Source: Nocardioides ungokensis (lineage in GTDB: Bacteria > Actinomycetota > Actinomycetes > Propionibacteriales > Nocardioidaceae). Taken from it: a DNA stretch of 64,000 nucleotides. The notes under the pieces are model-generated. The model saw only the letters and a program-made list of their open reading frames with translations. It was not told the origin of the DNA and did no database searches. The stretch covers positions 4,163,001-4,227,000 of the forward strand of contig NZ_CP059164.1 in assembly GCF_013466985.1 (NCBI RefSeq), in the 5' to 3' direction. Both the position numbers and the translations under genes were made by a program. Positions 33,093 to 41,455 of this stretch are shown in pieces (positions within the stretch are counted from its first letter, which is position 1; each line of letters starts with the position of its first letter).

Positions 33093-33839
33093 TCACCGGA
33101 CCGCGAGGTTGAGCTGGGCGAGCACGTCCGGGGCGCCGTCGGCGCCGCTGGTCTCCACCGTCCAGCCGCCGCTGGTCCGGGTGCCACAGCCGGCCAGCAC
33201 GCCGTGGTGCAGGCACCCGACGTTGAGCACCTTCACCGACCGCACCTCGACCGTCGCGGGCAGGCTCTCGGCCCCGACGACCACCAGCGGTGTCACCAGG
33301 GCGAGGGCCCGCTCCGGCGCCGAGGCGTCGTGGGAGCGCTGGACGGCCCCGGCGGCGTCGTACTCGAGCACGACGTGGTCGGTGGGCCGGTCCAGAGACA
33401 CGGCGGCCCGGTCGCCGACCCCCATCGGGCTCGCCTTCCGGACCTGCCCGGCGCCACGGACCACCAGGGCGCTGATGGCCGGGGCGAAGGGCTCGCCGGC
33501 GCCGACGCGGTGCGGGACCGCGAGCTCGATCCGCTTCTGAGGGGTGTCGAAGGCCAGCGTCTCGACCACGTGCAGCCCTCCGCTGTCCCCGATGCTGACC
33601 TCGGTGGTGGCGCCGACGCTGGCCGCCGAGGGGTTGGTGGCGCTGGCCACGGGGGCCGACGTGGTGCCGTCACCGAGGACGAGCCGGACGACCTGCCAGG
33701 CGAGGATCGCGAGGAGGATCCCGCAGACGGCGACGACCGGCACCCAGTGGCTCCGCCGCGCGCGGCCGGCATGGGCCCCGCCGTGGGCCGCGCGGGACGC
33801 GGCACCGCCTCGACGACGGGAGGGGCTGGCGGTGCGCAT
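33093..33839 (-). CDS. Hypothetical single-pass membrane protein
   Basis: A 248-residue protein with a basic N-terminus, one membrane helix (WVPVVAVCGILLAILAWQVV, about residues 32-51) and an extracellular domain that is beta-rich and Val/Ala-rich (VVETLAFDTPQKRIELAVP). It contains a Cys pair in LNVGCLHHGVLAGCGT that may form a disulfide outside the cell. No domain recognised. ATG 33839 has GGGAGAGG upstream. It lies divergent from the DUF4397-sortase pair and might function at the cell surface with them. Confidence 0.6.
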   Translation of the reverse strand: MRTASPSRRRGGAASRAAHGGAHAGRARRSHWVPVVAVCGILLAILAWQVVRLVLGDGTTSAPVASATNPSAASVGATTEVSIGDSGGLHVVETLAFDTPQKRIELAVPHRVGAGEPFAPAISALVVRGAGQVRKASPMGVGDRAAVSLDRPTDHVVLEYDAAGAVQRSHDASAPERALALVTPLVVVGAESLPATVEVRSVKVLNVGCLHHGVLAGCGTRTSGGWTVETSGADGAPDVLAQLNLAVR

Positions 33840-34044
33840 GGCGCGAAGACCTCTCCCTCCGCCCCGCGCGAGAAGTATACGGTGACAACCACTCCGGCGA
33901 CTCCTACAGTTGAGTCGGCCACCGGTGGTGCGAGGGACACCGTGCCGACCCTGCACCGCCACGAGCACGGGCGTCGACACCTCGGATCACGAACCGTCTC
34001 CCTTCCCCGGTTCTCTCACCTCGTCCCCGGAGACGTGATCCTCC

Positions 34045-34836
34045 ATGTCAGTCCCACAGGCCCGTCGCGCCCTCTCCCTCGTCCTGCTCGCCGCCCTCGT
34101 CACGCTGTTCACGACGCTCCTGCCCGGAGGCGTCGCCACGGCACGGCAGGCAGCCTCCACCTACGTGGTCCAGGGGGTACCCGACACCCGCGTCGACGTG
34201 TCCGTCGACGGGAACGCGGTCCGCTCCGGGGTCGCCGCCAAGCAGGTGGTCGGCCCGCTCGGCCTGTCGCCGGGACACCACACCGTGTCGTTCAGCAGCC
34301 CGGACTGGAAGGTGATGACGTCGGTCACGGTCCACGGCAGCCAGGACGTCGTCCTGCACTGGCCGGCCGACGCGGCGGACAAGCCCGTCGTCACCGTGTT
34401 CACCAACGACGTGTCGGCCGTCGGCTCCGGCAAGGGCCGGCTCTCCGTGGCGCACACCGCGGTGGTGCCGCCGGCGGACATCACGGCCGACGGCAAGACG
34501 CTGTTCACCAACATCGCCAACGGCGAGTTCGTGAGCGCGGTGGTCCCGGCGGCGACGTACCAGGTGGCCGTGGTCCCCACCGGCGGCGGCAACCCGCTCC
34601 TCGGCCCGCTCCCACTCCCGGTGCAGGCGGGGGCGCTCACCCGGGTCTTCGCCATCGGTGCTCCCCGCAACGGCAGCATGGACGCCGTCGTCCAGGTGCT
34701 TCCGGTGCCGACGACGGGCGGAGCGGCGCCGGCGTCGGTGCACACCGGGTCGGCGGGCCTGGTCAACCCCGACGGCTCGGTCGACACCGCGCGGCTGACG
34801 ACCTGGCCGGTGCTCACCGCCCTGCTCGGCCGCTGA
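34045..34836 (+). CDS. Secreted DUF4397 protein
   Basis: A 263-residue secreted protein: signal peptide RRALSLVLLAALVTLFTTLL, cleavage near GVATA, and two DUF4397-like beta domains (VVQGVPDTRVDVSVDGNAV; SVAHTAVVPPADITADGKT). No LPxTG-like motif is visible at the C-terminus, so anchoring by sortase is not evident. It lies 15 bases upstream of a class F sortase gene, a common arrangement in actinomycetes, suggesting a shared surface function. Confidence 0.85.
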   Translation: MSVPQARRALSLVLLAALVTLFTTLLPGGVATARQAASTYVVQGVPDTRVDVSVDGNAVRSGVAAKQVVGPLGLSPGHHTVSFSSPDWKVMTSVTVHGSQDVVLHWPADAADKPVVTVFTNDVSAVGSGKGRLSVAHTAVVPPADITADGKTLFTNIANGEFVSAVVPAATYQVAVVPTGGGNPLLGPLPLPVQAGALTRVFAIGAPRNGSMDAVVQVLPVPTTGGAAPASVHTGSAGLVNPDGSVDTARLTTWPVLTALLGR

Positions 34837-34851
34837 ACGGCGCGTAGCCCG

Positions 34852-35466
34852 GTGCGCCCCTCCGACGTCGCCGCGGCCGTCCTCGCGGCCGCCCTGCTGG
34901 GCGCCTGCAGCGCGTCCGGGGCGGGGACCTCCGCCACCGGTAACCAGGCCGCACACGTCGACGCCGCCGCCCGACCCGCCGCGGTCGCGACGCCGGCGGC
35001 GAGCCAGGAGCGCACCGAGCGCCCGGTCTCCGTCACTTTGCCGAGCGGCCGGGTGCTGCCCGTCGACGTGGTCCGCACCCTGCCCGGCGGCGCACTCGCG
35101 ATCCCGCGCGACATCCACCGCGCCGGGTGGTGGGCGGGAAGCTCACGTCTGGGCGACCCGTTCGGCAGCATCGTGCTGGCCGCCCACGTCGACTCGTTCA
35201 CCCAGGGGGTCGGACCGGCCGCGGAGCTGTTGTCGACGCGGCCCGGGGCACGGGTGCACCTGGCGGCGCGGCACCGGGCCCAGTCGTACCGGGTGACGTC
35301 GGTGCGGGTCGTCCCCCGCGCCGACCTGCGCAGGGAGGAGGTGGTGTTCTCCGCCGCGGGCTCCCGCCGCCTCGTCCTCATCACCTGCGGCGGTGCGTAC
35401 GACGCCGCGCGCGGCGGCTACCAGGACAACGTGGTCGTGGTCGCCCGCCCCACCCGGCACTCGTGA
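34852..35466 (+). CDS. Class F sortase, lipoprotein-like
   Basis: A 204-residue sortase. It has a lipobox-like LLGACSAS near residue 18, a flexible Ala/Pro linker and the sortase barrel: the catalytic His in VLAAHVDSF, Cys in VLITCGGAYD, and Arg in VVVVARPT. Class F sortases cleave sorting signals or form cell-wall links in actinomycetes; here the substrate gene is not obvious in the window. GTG 34852 is the start; the DUF4397 gene is just upstream. Confidence 0.88.
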   Translation: MRPSDVAAAVLAAALLGACSASGAGTSATGNQAAHVDAAARPAAVATPAASQERTERPVSVTLPSGRVLPVDVVRTLPGGALAIPRDIHRAGWWAGSSRLGDPFGSIVLAAHVDSFTQGVGPAAELLSTRPGARVHLAARHRAQSYRVTSVRVVPRADLRREEVVFSAAGSRRLVLITCGGAYDAARGGYQDNVVVVARPTRHS

Positions 35467-35506
35467 GGGGACCACGGGAAAGCGATCGAGACGGTCCGGG
35501 AGGGGC

Positions 35507-35731
35507 TCAGCCCGTCGCGCGGACCTGCCGGGCGGCCAGCCAGGTCTCGAAGCGCCCCGCCGCGGTGCCGAGATAACCCTCGACCGCGGTCTGGAGCTGG
35601 GCGACCTCGTCGCGCAGCCCGAACATCTGGTAGTCGGCGCGCCGCTCCGGCGAGCACTGGTGCGGCGAATCCGAGGCCTGGTCGACGGAGTCTCCGCACT
35701 CCGTGCAGGGCATGAACCGCGAGTTGAACAT
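35507..35731 (-). CDS. Small hypothetical protein with Cys-rich N-terminus
   Basis: A 74-residue protein with a zinc-ribbon-like start (PCTECGDSVDQASDSPHQC) and a C-terminal helical segment (LRDEVAQLQTAVEGYLGTAA). A SigF/SigB-like promoter (GTTT-N15-GGGAAT) is visible upstream at 35764-35788. Likely a small stress-related protein; function unknown. ATG 35731 is preceded by GGGAGAGAG. Confidence 0.7.
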   Translation of the reverse strand: MFNSRFMPCTECGDSVDQASDSPHQCSPERRADYQMFGLRDEVAQLQTAVEGYLGTAAGRFETWLAARQVRATG

Positions 35732-35763
35732 GTCGCTCCCATCTCTCTCCCCGCAACCGGAGG

Positions 35764-35788
35764 ATTCCCCCCGGCAGGGGGTCCAAAC
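35764..35788 (-). promoter_or_regulatory. Possible SigF/SigB-type promoter for the small Cys-rich gene
   Basis: On the minus strand GTTT (35788-35785) and GGGAAT (35769-35764) are separated by 15 bases, a slightly off-consensus version of the stress promoter. It lies 33 bases before the ATG at 35731. Confidence 0.4.
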
Positions 35789-35858
35789 GGCTCATTGATC
35801 ACGGTCGGGTCGCGGTCTAGCGTCGAGGACGCGGGCAGGTGCCAGAGCGGAGGCTCAC

Positions 35859-36302
35859 ATGACAGACAACGCAGACCTCGCACGCAGGCTCCACGAAGCG
35901 TGGAACGAACGGAAGTTCGACGAGATAGCCGACGGGATGGCCCCCGGTGGGACCCTGACGGTCGTCGGCTCGGGAGACGTCTTCGAGGGCGTCGAAGGAT
36001 CGCGCAAGTACAGCGCGACCTGGGCGGACGCCTTCCCCGACGGCCGGTTGACCGTGGACCGGGTGGTCGCGTCCGGTGACCTCGTGGCCGTCGAGTTCAC
36101 CGGCCGGGGCACCCACACCGGCACCCTGTCGACCAGCATGGGTGACATCCCGGCGACCGGGCGTGCGGTGACGCTCCAGTTCTGCGACCTGATGGAGTTC
36201 GAGAACGGCAAGGTCCGGCGCCAGAGGTCGTACTTCGACACCGGATCCATGATGGCCCAGCTCGGCCTCGGCGCCGGGCAGGCGGCATCCGCACAGCAGT
36301 AG
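35859..36302 (+). CDS. SnoaL-like ester cyclase / NTF2-fold protein
   Basis: A 147-residue NTF2-fold protein of the SnoaL-like group: ARRLHEAWNERKFDEIADGM at residues 7-26 and the conserved FENGKVRRQRSYFDTGSMM near 115. Related proteins cyclise polyketide esters or act as small-molecule hydrolases/isomerases; no polyketide genes lie nearby, so the substrate is unknown. ATG 35859 has CGGAGG upstream. The single Cys (QFCDLMEFE) is not a family catalytic residue. Confidence 0.82.
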   Translation: MTDNADLARRLHEAWNERKFDEIADGMAPGGTLTVVGSGDVFEGVEGSRKYSATWADAFPDGRLTVDRVVASGDLVAVEFTGRGTHTGTLSTSMGDIPATGRAVTLQFCDLMEFENGKVRRQRSYFDTGSMMAQLGLGAGQAASAQQ

Positions 36303-36440
36303 ACCCACACGACCACCGGCACCTGCCCGCCGAGCCGACCGCTCGGGAGTCGGACCTCGGACAGTTTCGCGTGCGCTCGGCCACCGGCGTACGGACCCGG
36401 CAGACAGAGACCTTCGGCACTCATCCGACGCCCGGCTCCG

Positions 36441-37379
36441 ATGGACCATGAGGGCGTGACGACTGACGAGGCCATCAGCGCCGCCGAGCAGTTGGCCGCC
36501 CTCGGGCAGGCGGTGATCACCACCGACGCCGACGGCGTGGTGGTCGGCTGGAACGCGGCCGCGGAGGCTTTGTACGGCTGGACCGCCGAGGAGGCGATCG
36601 GCCACAACATCTCGACCCTCTGCATCCCCGACGTGGCCCAGGACGTCGGCGCCGACATCATGGAGGCGCTGCGCGCCGGGGTGCCGTGGAGCGGCGGGTT
36701 CCCGGTGCGCCGCAGGGACGGCACCCTCTTCCCGGCGCTGGTGACCGACTCGGGTGTCTACCGCGAGGGGAGGCTCGTCGGCATCGTCGGAGTCTCCACG
36801 AACCTGGGCGCGGCAGTGCGCCCGCTGCTGGAGCGCGCCGCCGACGCAGCGCTCGTGCTCAGGGCCGAGGGCACGATCACCTACGCCAGCCCGGCCGTCC
36901 GGCAGCTCTTCGGCTGGCGCGACGAGGAGCTCATCGGCACCCAGGTCCTCGACCTGATCCACCCGGACGACCGCAAGTCGCTGGCTCGCTTCCTCGAGGA
37001 CGTCGGTCGTCAGCCGGGGGTCCGGCCGGCGCACGAGGTCCGGGTCCGGCGCGGCGACAACTGGGCGTGGGCAGAGCTCGCGCTCACCAACTTCGTCGAC
37101 GACCCGTCCGTACGCGGTGTCGTGTGCAACGTGCGGCGCAGCCTGGCGCTCACCGGCCCCGAGTCGGCCGACCAGCGGGTCGAGGAGCTGGAGGCCGCCC
37201 TGCACTCCCGGCTGGTCGTGGAGCAGGCCAAGGGGTTCCTGGCCGGGCGGGACGGCATCGACGGTGAGACCGCCCTGCGCCGGTTGCGTGACCACGCCGC
37301 CGCCCACCACCAGTCGGTGCCCGCGGTGGCCGACCAGGTCGTCTCGGGCGAGCTCACCCTCGCGGCCGACGCCGGCTGA
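36441..37379 (+). CDS. PAS-PAS-ANTAR signalling protein
   Basis: A 312-residue protein with two PAS domains (QAVITTDADGVVVGWNAAAE, ~15-120; TITYASPAVRQLFGWRDEEL, ~140-240) and a C-terminal ANTAR domain (LVVEQAKGFLAGRDGIDGET and DHAAAHHQSVPAVADQVVSG, ~255-310). ANTAR binds RNA with two stem-loops and prevents transcription termination. The PAS domains would sense redox, light or ligands. No target RNA is visible nearby. ATG 36441 was chosen. Confidence 0.88.
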   Translation: MDHEGVTTDEAISAAEQLAALGQAVITTDADGVVVGWNAAAEALYGWTAEEAIGHNISTLCIPDVAQDVGADIMEALRAGVPWSGGFPVRRRDGTLFPALVTDSGVYREGRLVGIVGVSTNLGAAVRPLLERAADAALVLRAEGTITYASPAVRQLFGWRDEELIGTQVLDLIHPDDRKSLARFLEDVGRQPGVRPAHEVRVRRGDNWAWAELALTNFVDDPSVRGVVCNVRRSLALTGPESADQRVEELEAALHSRLVVEQAKGFLAGRDGIDGETALRRLRDHAAAHHQSVPAVADQVVSGELTLAADAG

Positions 37380-37391
37380 GGACGGCGGCCG

Positions 37392-38960
37392 TCAGCCCGA
37401 GGCGGGCACGGCGCGGTCCAGCCTCGCGAACATCCGCCACTGGGACCGGTAGAGGCCGGTGAACTCTGAGAACAGCGTGTCGTACGTCGTGCGGTGGCGC
37501 GGGTCGGGCTCGAGGTCGACGTCGACTGGCACGAGGGCCCGCACGTCCTCCCAGCCCACCGCGCCGAGCGCCAGCCCGGAGAGCAGAGCGACGCCGCGGA
37601 GCCCGGTCAGCAGCGGCTCGGCGACCCGCTCCATGCGTCGCCCGCAGACGTCGGCGAGGACCTGGCACCAGAGCAGCGACCTTGTCCCGCCGCCCACGAG
37701 GCGCAGGGGCTCCAGCCGTTGTCCGGCGCTGTGATCCGCGGCCTCCAGCAGCCAGCGTGCATTGAAGGCCACGCCCTCGAGGACGGCCCGGACCAGGTCC
37801 GCGCGGCTGGTCTCGAGGGAGACGTGGTGGAAGCCGCCCCGGGCGGCCCGGTCGTCCACCGGCGAGCGCTCCCCCGCCAGCCAGGGCGTGAACAGGACGT
37901 CACCGGCCCCGGGCGGCGAGGTGGCCGCCAGCGCCGTCAGCTCGTCGTAAGCCGGGGGGCCGTCGCCCAGCACCCGGGCGACCCACTCCAGGCAGCGACC
38001 CGCGGACTCCTGGTTGTTGCCCAGCAGGTAGCCGTCGCTCCTGAGCCCGGGGACCGTGGCCATCTGCCGGAGCAGGTCGGTGTGCTTGCCGGGCAGCGGG
38101 CAGCTGACCCAGGCCGTGGTGCCCAGGGAGAGGTGGGCCTCGTGGTCGCGCACGCACCCGGAGCCGAGGGCGGCGGCGTGCAGGTCGGGGACGCCGGTCA
38201 CCACCACGGCGGCCGGCGAGATCCCGAGGTCGGCGGCGACGTCGGGCCGCAGCGGCGCAACCACGCTCCCGGTGGCCACCAGCGGGGGCAGCTTGTCCGG
38301 GTCGAGGCCGGCCCTGCCGACGAGGACCGGGTCGTAGGCGAGGTGCCCGGGGTGCCGGTTGTCGGTGAGCCAGGCGGCGGTCATCGACGCCGGGGTGGCG
38401 GCAGCTACCCCGGTGAAGCGCATCGCCAGGTAGTCGACGGGCTCGAGGTACCAGCGCGCGGCGGCGGCCACGTCGGGCTCGTCGTGGGTCAGGTGCAGCA
38501 TGTGGCCGACCGGGTCGGCCCCCGACGTGGACGGGACGCCCGCCGTACGCCGCACCCAGGTCGCCAGGGCGGTGGCCCGGTAGCCCTGCAGGTGGCCGGC
38601 CACCACCCGGCGGGAGCGGTCGGCGCCCTCGGTGTCGCTCCACATCAGGCACGGACCGACGGGGACGCCGTCCGCACCGACCGGCACGGTGCTGGCCCAC
38701 TGCCCGGTCACGCACACGGCGACCACGTGGCCGCCGTCTGCTCCGCTGTCGGCCCCGCTGTCTGCCAGGCAACGGCGGGCCGAGTCGCCCACGGTCCGCC
38801 ACCACTCCCCGGCGTCCTGGGTGACCCGGCCGCCGGAGCCGCGGTCGGTGTGCAGCGGCTCGGCGGTCCACGCGACGACCCGGCCGGTGAGAGTGACCAG
38901 TCCGACCTTCACCACGCTCGACCCGAGGTCGACGGCGAGGACGAGCCCGTCCGCCGCCAT
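37392..38960 (-). CDS. FGGY-family carbohydrate kinase (xylulokinase-like)
   Basis: A 522-residue sugar kinase. The N-terminal phosphate loop LAVDLGSSVVKVGLVTL, the adenosine motif LVGGGTRSLLWCQVLADV and the active-site DLHAAALGSGCV support FGGY membership. It phosphorylates a polyol or ketose, most like xylulokinases, but specificity cannot be read. The ATG overlaps the stop of the upstream PLP-enzyme gene (38960-38962), so the two are translationally coupled. No transporter or regulator of sugar use is adjacent. Confidence 0.88.
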   Translation of the reverse strand: MAADGLVLAVDLGSSVVKVGLVTLTGRVVAWTAEPLHTDRGSGGRVTQDAGEWWRTVGDSARRCLADSGADSGADGGHVVAVCVTGQWASTVPVGADGVPVGPCLMWSDTEGADRSRRVVAGHLQGYRATALATWVRRTAGVPSTSGADPVGHMLHLTHDEPDVAAAARWYLEPVDYLAMRFTGVAAATPASMTAAWLTDNRHPGHLAYDPVLVGRAGLDPDKLPPLVATGSVVAPLRPDVAADLGISPAAVVVTGVPDLHAAALGSGCVRDHEAHLSLGTTAWVSCPLPGKHTDLLRQMATVPGLRSDGYLLGNNQESAGRCLEWVARVLGDGPPAYDELTALAATSPPGAGDVLFTPWLAGERSPVDDRAARGGFHHVSLETSRADLVRAVLEGVAFNARWLLEAADHSAGQRLEPLRLVGGGTRSLLWCQVLADVCGRRMERVAEPLLTGLRGVALLSGLALGAVGWEDVRALVPVDVDLEPDPRHRTTYDTLFSEFTGLYRSQWRMFARLDRAVPASG

Positions 38961-40360
38961 CAGGACCCCGGCGGCACCGACAGCTCGGTGTCGAGCATGC
39001 CGTCCATCACCGAGACGATGAACTCCTCTGCAGCCGGGCTCATCCCGCCCGGGACGCCCCCGTAGATGGCGCCGGAGAACGCCTGCTCCCCCGCCGCCTC
39101 CTTGCGCATCGCGTAGACCACGGCCTCGGCGAGGTCGACCGCGAAGGAGTCCACCACGCCGGGGCGGGTCTGCGGCCGGGTGACGGCCATGTGCAGGGCG
39201 TTGGGGTACTGCTGCCCGTTGAAGCGCCAGCCACGCCCGCGCATGCAGTCGGCGACGTGGTAGATGTCGAACGCGTCGGAGGTGAAGCTGAAGCAGAAGG
39301 TGGGGCTGCCGAGGATCCGCAGCTCGCGGTAGGAGCGCACCACGTCCTTCATCGCCTCCGCCGTGTCGAAGATGTCGGCGGCGTACGTGCGATAGCCCTC
39401 GCGGCCGAGCTGGACCATGGCCGCCCAGGTCGCCGCCAGCAGCCCGCCCGAGCGCGAGCCCTCGATCCCCGGCGACATGTACTTGCCGCCGGTCCAGCCG
39501 GGCAGGTGGAAGTACTGGGCGTCGCGCAGCGCGGTGTCCCGGAAGAGCACCGTGGAGCTGCCCTTGAACGCGTAGCCGTACTTGTGGGTGTCGGCCGAGA
39601 TGCTGGTGACTCCCGGGAGCCGGAAGTCGAAGACGGGTACGTCGTACCCCAGTTCCTCCCCGAAGGGCAGGATGAACCCGCCGAGACAGCCGTCGACGTG
39701 CATCCCGACGCCCCGCTCCTGCGCCAGGCCGGCCAGCGCCGCGATCGGGTCGATGGTGCCGTAGCCGTAGTTGCAGGCCGAGCCGACGATCGCGACCGTG
39801 CGGTCGTCGATGGCAGCGGCCACGCGGTCGGGGTCGACGACGGTGGTGGCCGGGTCGACCGGCACCGCCCGCAGCTCGATCCCGAGGAGGTGGCAGGCCT
39901 TGTCGAAGGCGGGGTGCCCGGTCTCGGGCTTCACCACGTTGACGTCGGTGCGGCCACGCGCCGCGGCGTGCTCGCGGTAGGCCAGCATGGCGTGCAGGAT
40001 GCTCCCGCTGCCGCCGGTCGTGACCAGGCCGCACGGCGTGCCCTCGGAGACGGCCTCGGCGTGGAGCAGGTCGAGGGCCATCGCGATGATCTCGCCCTCC
40101 ATCTTGGTCGCGCTCGGGCACATGTCGCGCTGGAGGACGTTGACGTGGGCGAACATGCCGAACGCCTCGGTCAGGAAGCGGTAGTGCTCGTGGTCACCGG
40201 AGTACATCGTCCCGGAGCACTTGCCGGTCTCCCAGAACGCGTCCTCCTCGGTGGCCATCTGCCGCACCTCGGCGAGCACCTCCTCGCGCGGTGTCCCGCG
40301 CTCCGGCAGCGCGCGGTGGACGGGGAACCGGTCCGCGTAGGGGAAGTCGGTGCTCGACAT
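38960..40360 (-). CDS. PLP-dependent lyase/decarboxylase (sphingosine-1-phosphate-lyase-like)
   Basis: A 466-residue fold-type I PLP enzyme. The PLP-binding Lys is in SADTHKYGYAFKGSS (about residue 275-289), with the conserved upstream Asp in MHVDGCLGGFILPF, and GNAT-like features absent. The pattern TTGGSGSILHAMLAYREH is like sphingosine-phosphate lyases and group II decarboxylases. Such lyases cleave phosphorylated amino alcohols to an aldehyde and phosphoethanolamine. Coupling to a sugar-type kinase suggests substrate phosphorylation and then C-C cleavage, which is inference. ATG 40360 has GGAGGTGG upstream. Confidence 0.85.
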   Translation of the reverse strand: MSSTDFPYADRFPVHRALPERGTPREEVLAEVRQMATEEDAFWETGKCSGTMYSGDHEHYRFLTEAFGMFAHVNVLQRDMCPSATKMEGEIIAMALDLLHAEAVSEGTPCGLVTTGGSGSILHAMLAYREHAAARGRTDVNVVKPETGHPAFDKACHLLGIELRAVPVDPATTVVDPDRVAAAIDDRTVAIVGSACNYGYGTIDPIAALAGLAQERGVGMHVDGCLGGFILPFGEELGYDVPVFDFRLPGVTSISADTHKYGYAFKGSSTVLFRDTALRDAQYFHLPGWTGGKYMSPGIEGSRSGGLLAATWAAMVQLGREGYRTYAADIFDTAEAMKDVVRSYRELRILGSPTFCFSFTSDAFDIYHVADCMRGRGWRFNGQQYPNALHMAVTRPQTRPGVVDSFAVDLAEAVVYAMRKEAAGEQAFSGAIYGGVPGGMSPAAEEFIVSVMDGMLDTELSVPPGS

Positions 40361-40599
40361 CTGCCACCTCCACGTCCACGGTGGTGCGCGCGCGTGGCGG
40401 GGTGACAGGGTCACAGGTCCCCGCCGCCCCGGCACCTCGACCCGCCCGTCGAGCACTGCGCGCCGGAGCCGGCCGCCTGGGATACGATCCGCGTCCGGGG
40501 TTGGAAGAACAGCCCGCGCACCGGACACACCCGCTGGTTCCCAGCGGGCGCTGTGCCCTCCAGCGCGCACGGCTCAACCCCACCAGCGGAGACGAAATC

Positions 40600-41286
40600 G
40601 TGGCCCCCAGGCCGGACCTCGCCGACCTCCTCACCCAGCTGTCCCGGGAGATCAACCCCCGCGGCGACCTCGGCTCGACCCTCCAGGCGGTCGTCGACTG
40701 CCTGCACCGCCAGCTACCCGCCGACCACCTCGTGGGCATCGTGTCCCTGGTCCGCGGCGGGCACGTCGAGACCAGGGCCTGCTCCGCCCCCCTCGTCCAG
40801 GAGCTCGACCGGGTGCAGCGGTCGACCGGTCAGGGGCCCTGCCTCCACGTCCTCGAGAAGGAGCCGGTCGTCGCCGTCGACGTGCTCCAGCACGAGCAGC
40901 GGTGGAGCGACTACGTGCCCCGGGCGCTCGCCCTCGGGGTGCGCGCCCAGCTCGCGGTGCGGCTGACGGTCGACGAGCGGCCCTGGGGCGCGATCAACGT
41001 CTACTGCACGCAGGCCGAGCGCATCGACCCGCACGTCGAGCGGCTGGTGACCCTGTTCGCGGTCCACGCCGCCGTGGCCGTGGAGCGGTCCCTGCGCGAG
41101 GACAACCTGCGGGCCGCGCTGCAGACCCGCAAGCTCATCGGGCAGGCGGTCGGCCTGGTGATGGAGCGCTTCGGGCTGGACGCCGAGCTGGCGTTCCGCT
41201 ACCTCGTGCGGCTCTCGTCGAACAGCAACGTCAAGCTTCGCGAGGTCGCCGGCGAGCTGGTCGGCGAGGCCAACAACCGCGCCTGA
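40600..41286 (+). CDS. GAF-ANTAR signalling protein
   Basis: A 228-residue protein with a GAF domain (LQAVVDCLHRQLPADHLVGI; VERLVTLFAVHAAVAVERSL, ~10-165) and a C-terminal ANTAR domain (QTRKLIGQAVGLVMERFGLD; NSNVKLREVAGELV, ~170-225). It probably binds nascent RNA in response to a ligand. GTG 40600 was chosen: frames upstream are open but lack a ribosome site; GCGGAGACGAAATC precedes it. It follows the divergent PLP lyase gene by 240 bases. Confidence 0.88.
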   Translation: MAPRPDLADLLTQLSREINPRGDLGSTLQAVVDCLHRQLPADHLVGIVSLVRGGHVETRACSAPLVQELDRVQRSTGQGPCLHVLEKEPVVAVDVLQHEQRWSDYVPRALALGVRAQLAVRLTVDERPWGAINVYCTQAERIDPHVERLVTLFAVHAAVAVERSLREDNLRAALQTRKLIGQAVGLVMERFGLDAELAFRYLVRLSSNSNVKLREVAGELVGEANNRA

Positions 41287-41455
41287 CCGGCTCGACCCGC
41301 AGCTGTTGCTCGAGACGGGCCGCCCAGGGCGTCTCCGGCGCCGCGACGAGGCGTACTTCGCGACAACTTCGGCTCCAGCACCGGACAAAGCCACCGCGCC
41401 CGCGCCCGGCCGTGGATGATGAGGCCAGCACCGAACTCGGGAGGAGGTGACAGTG

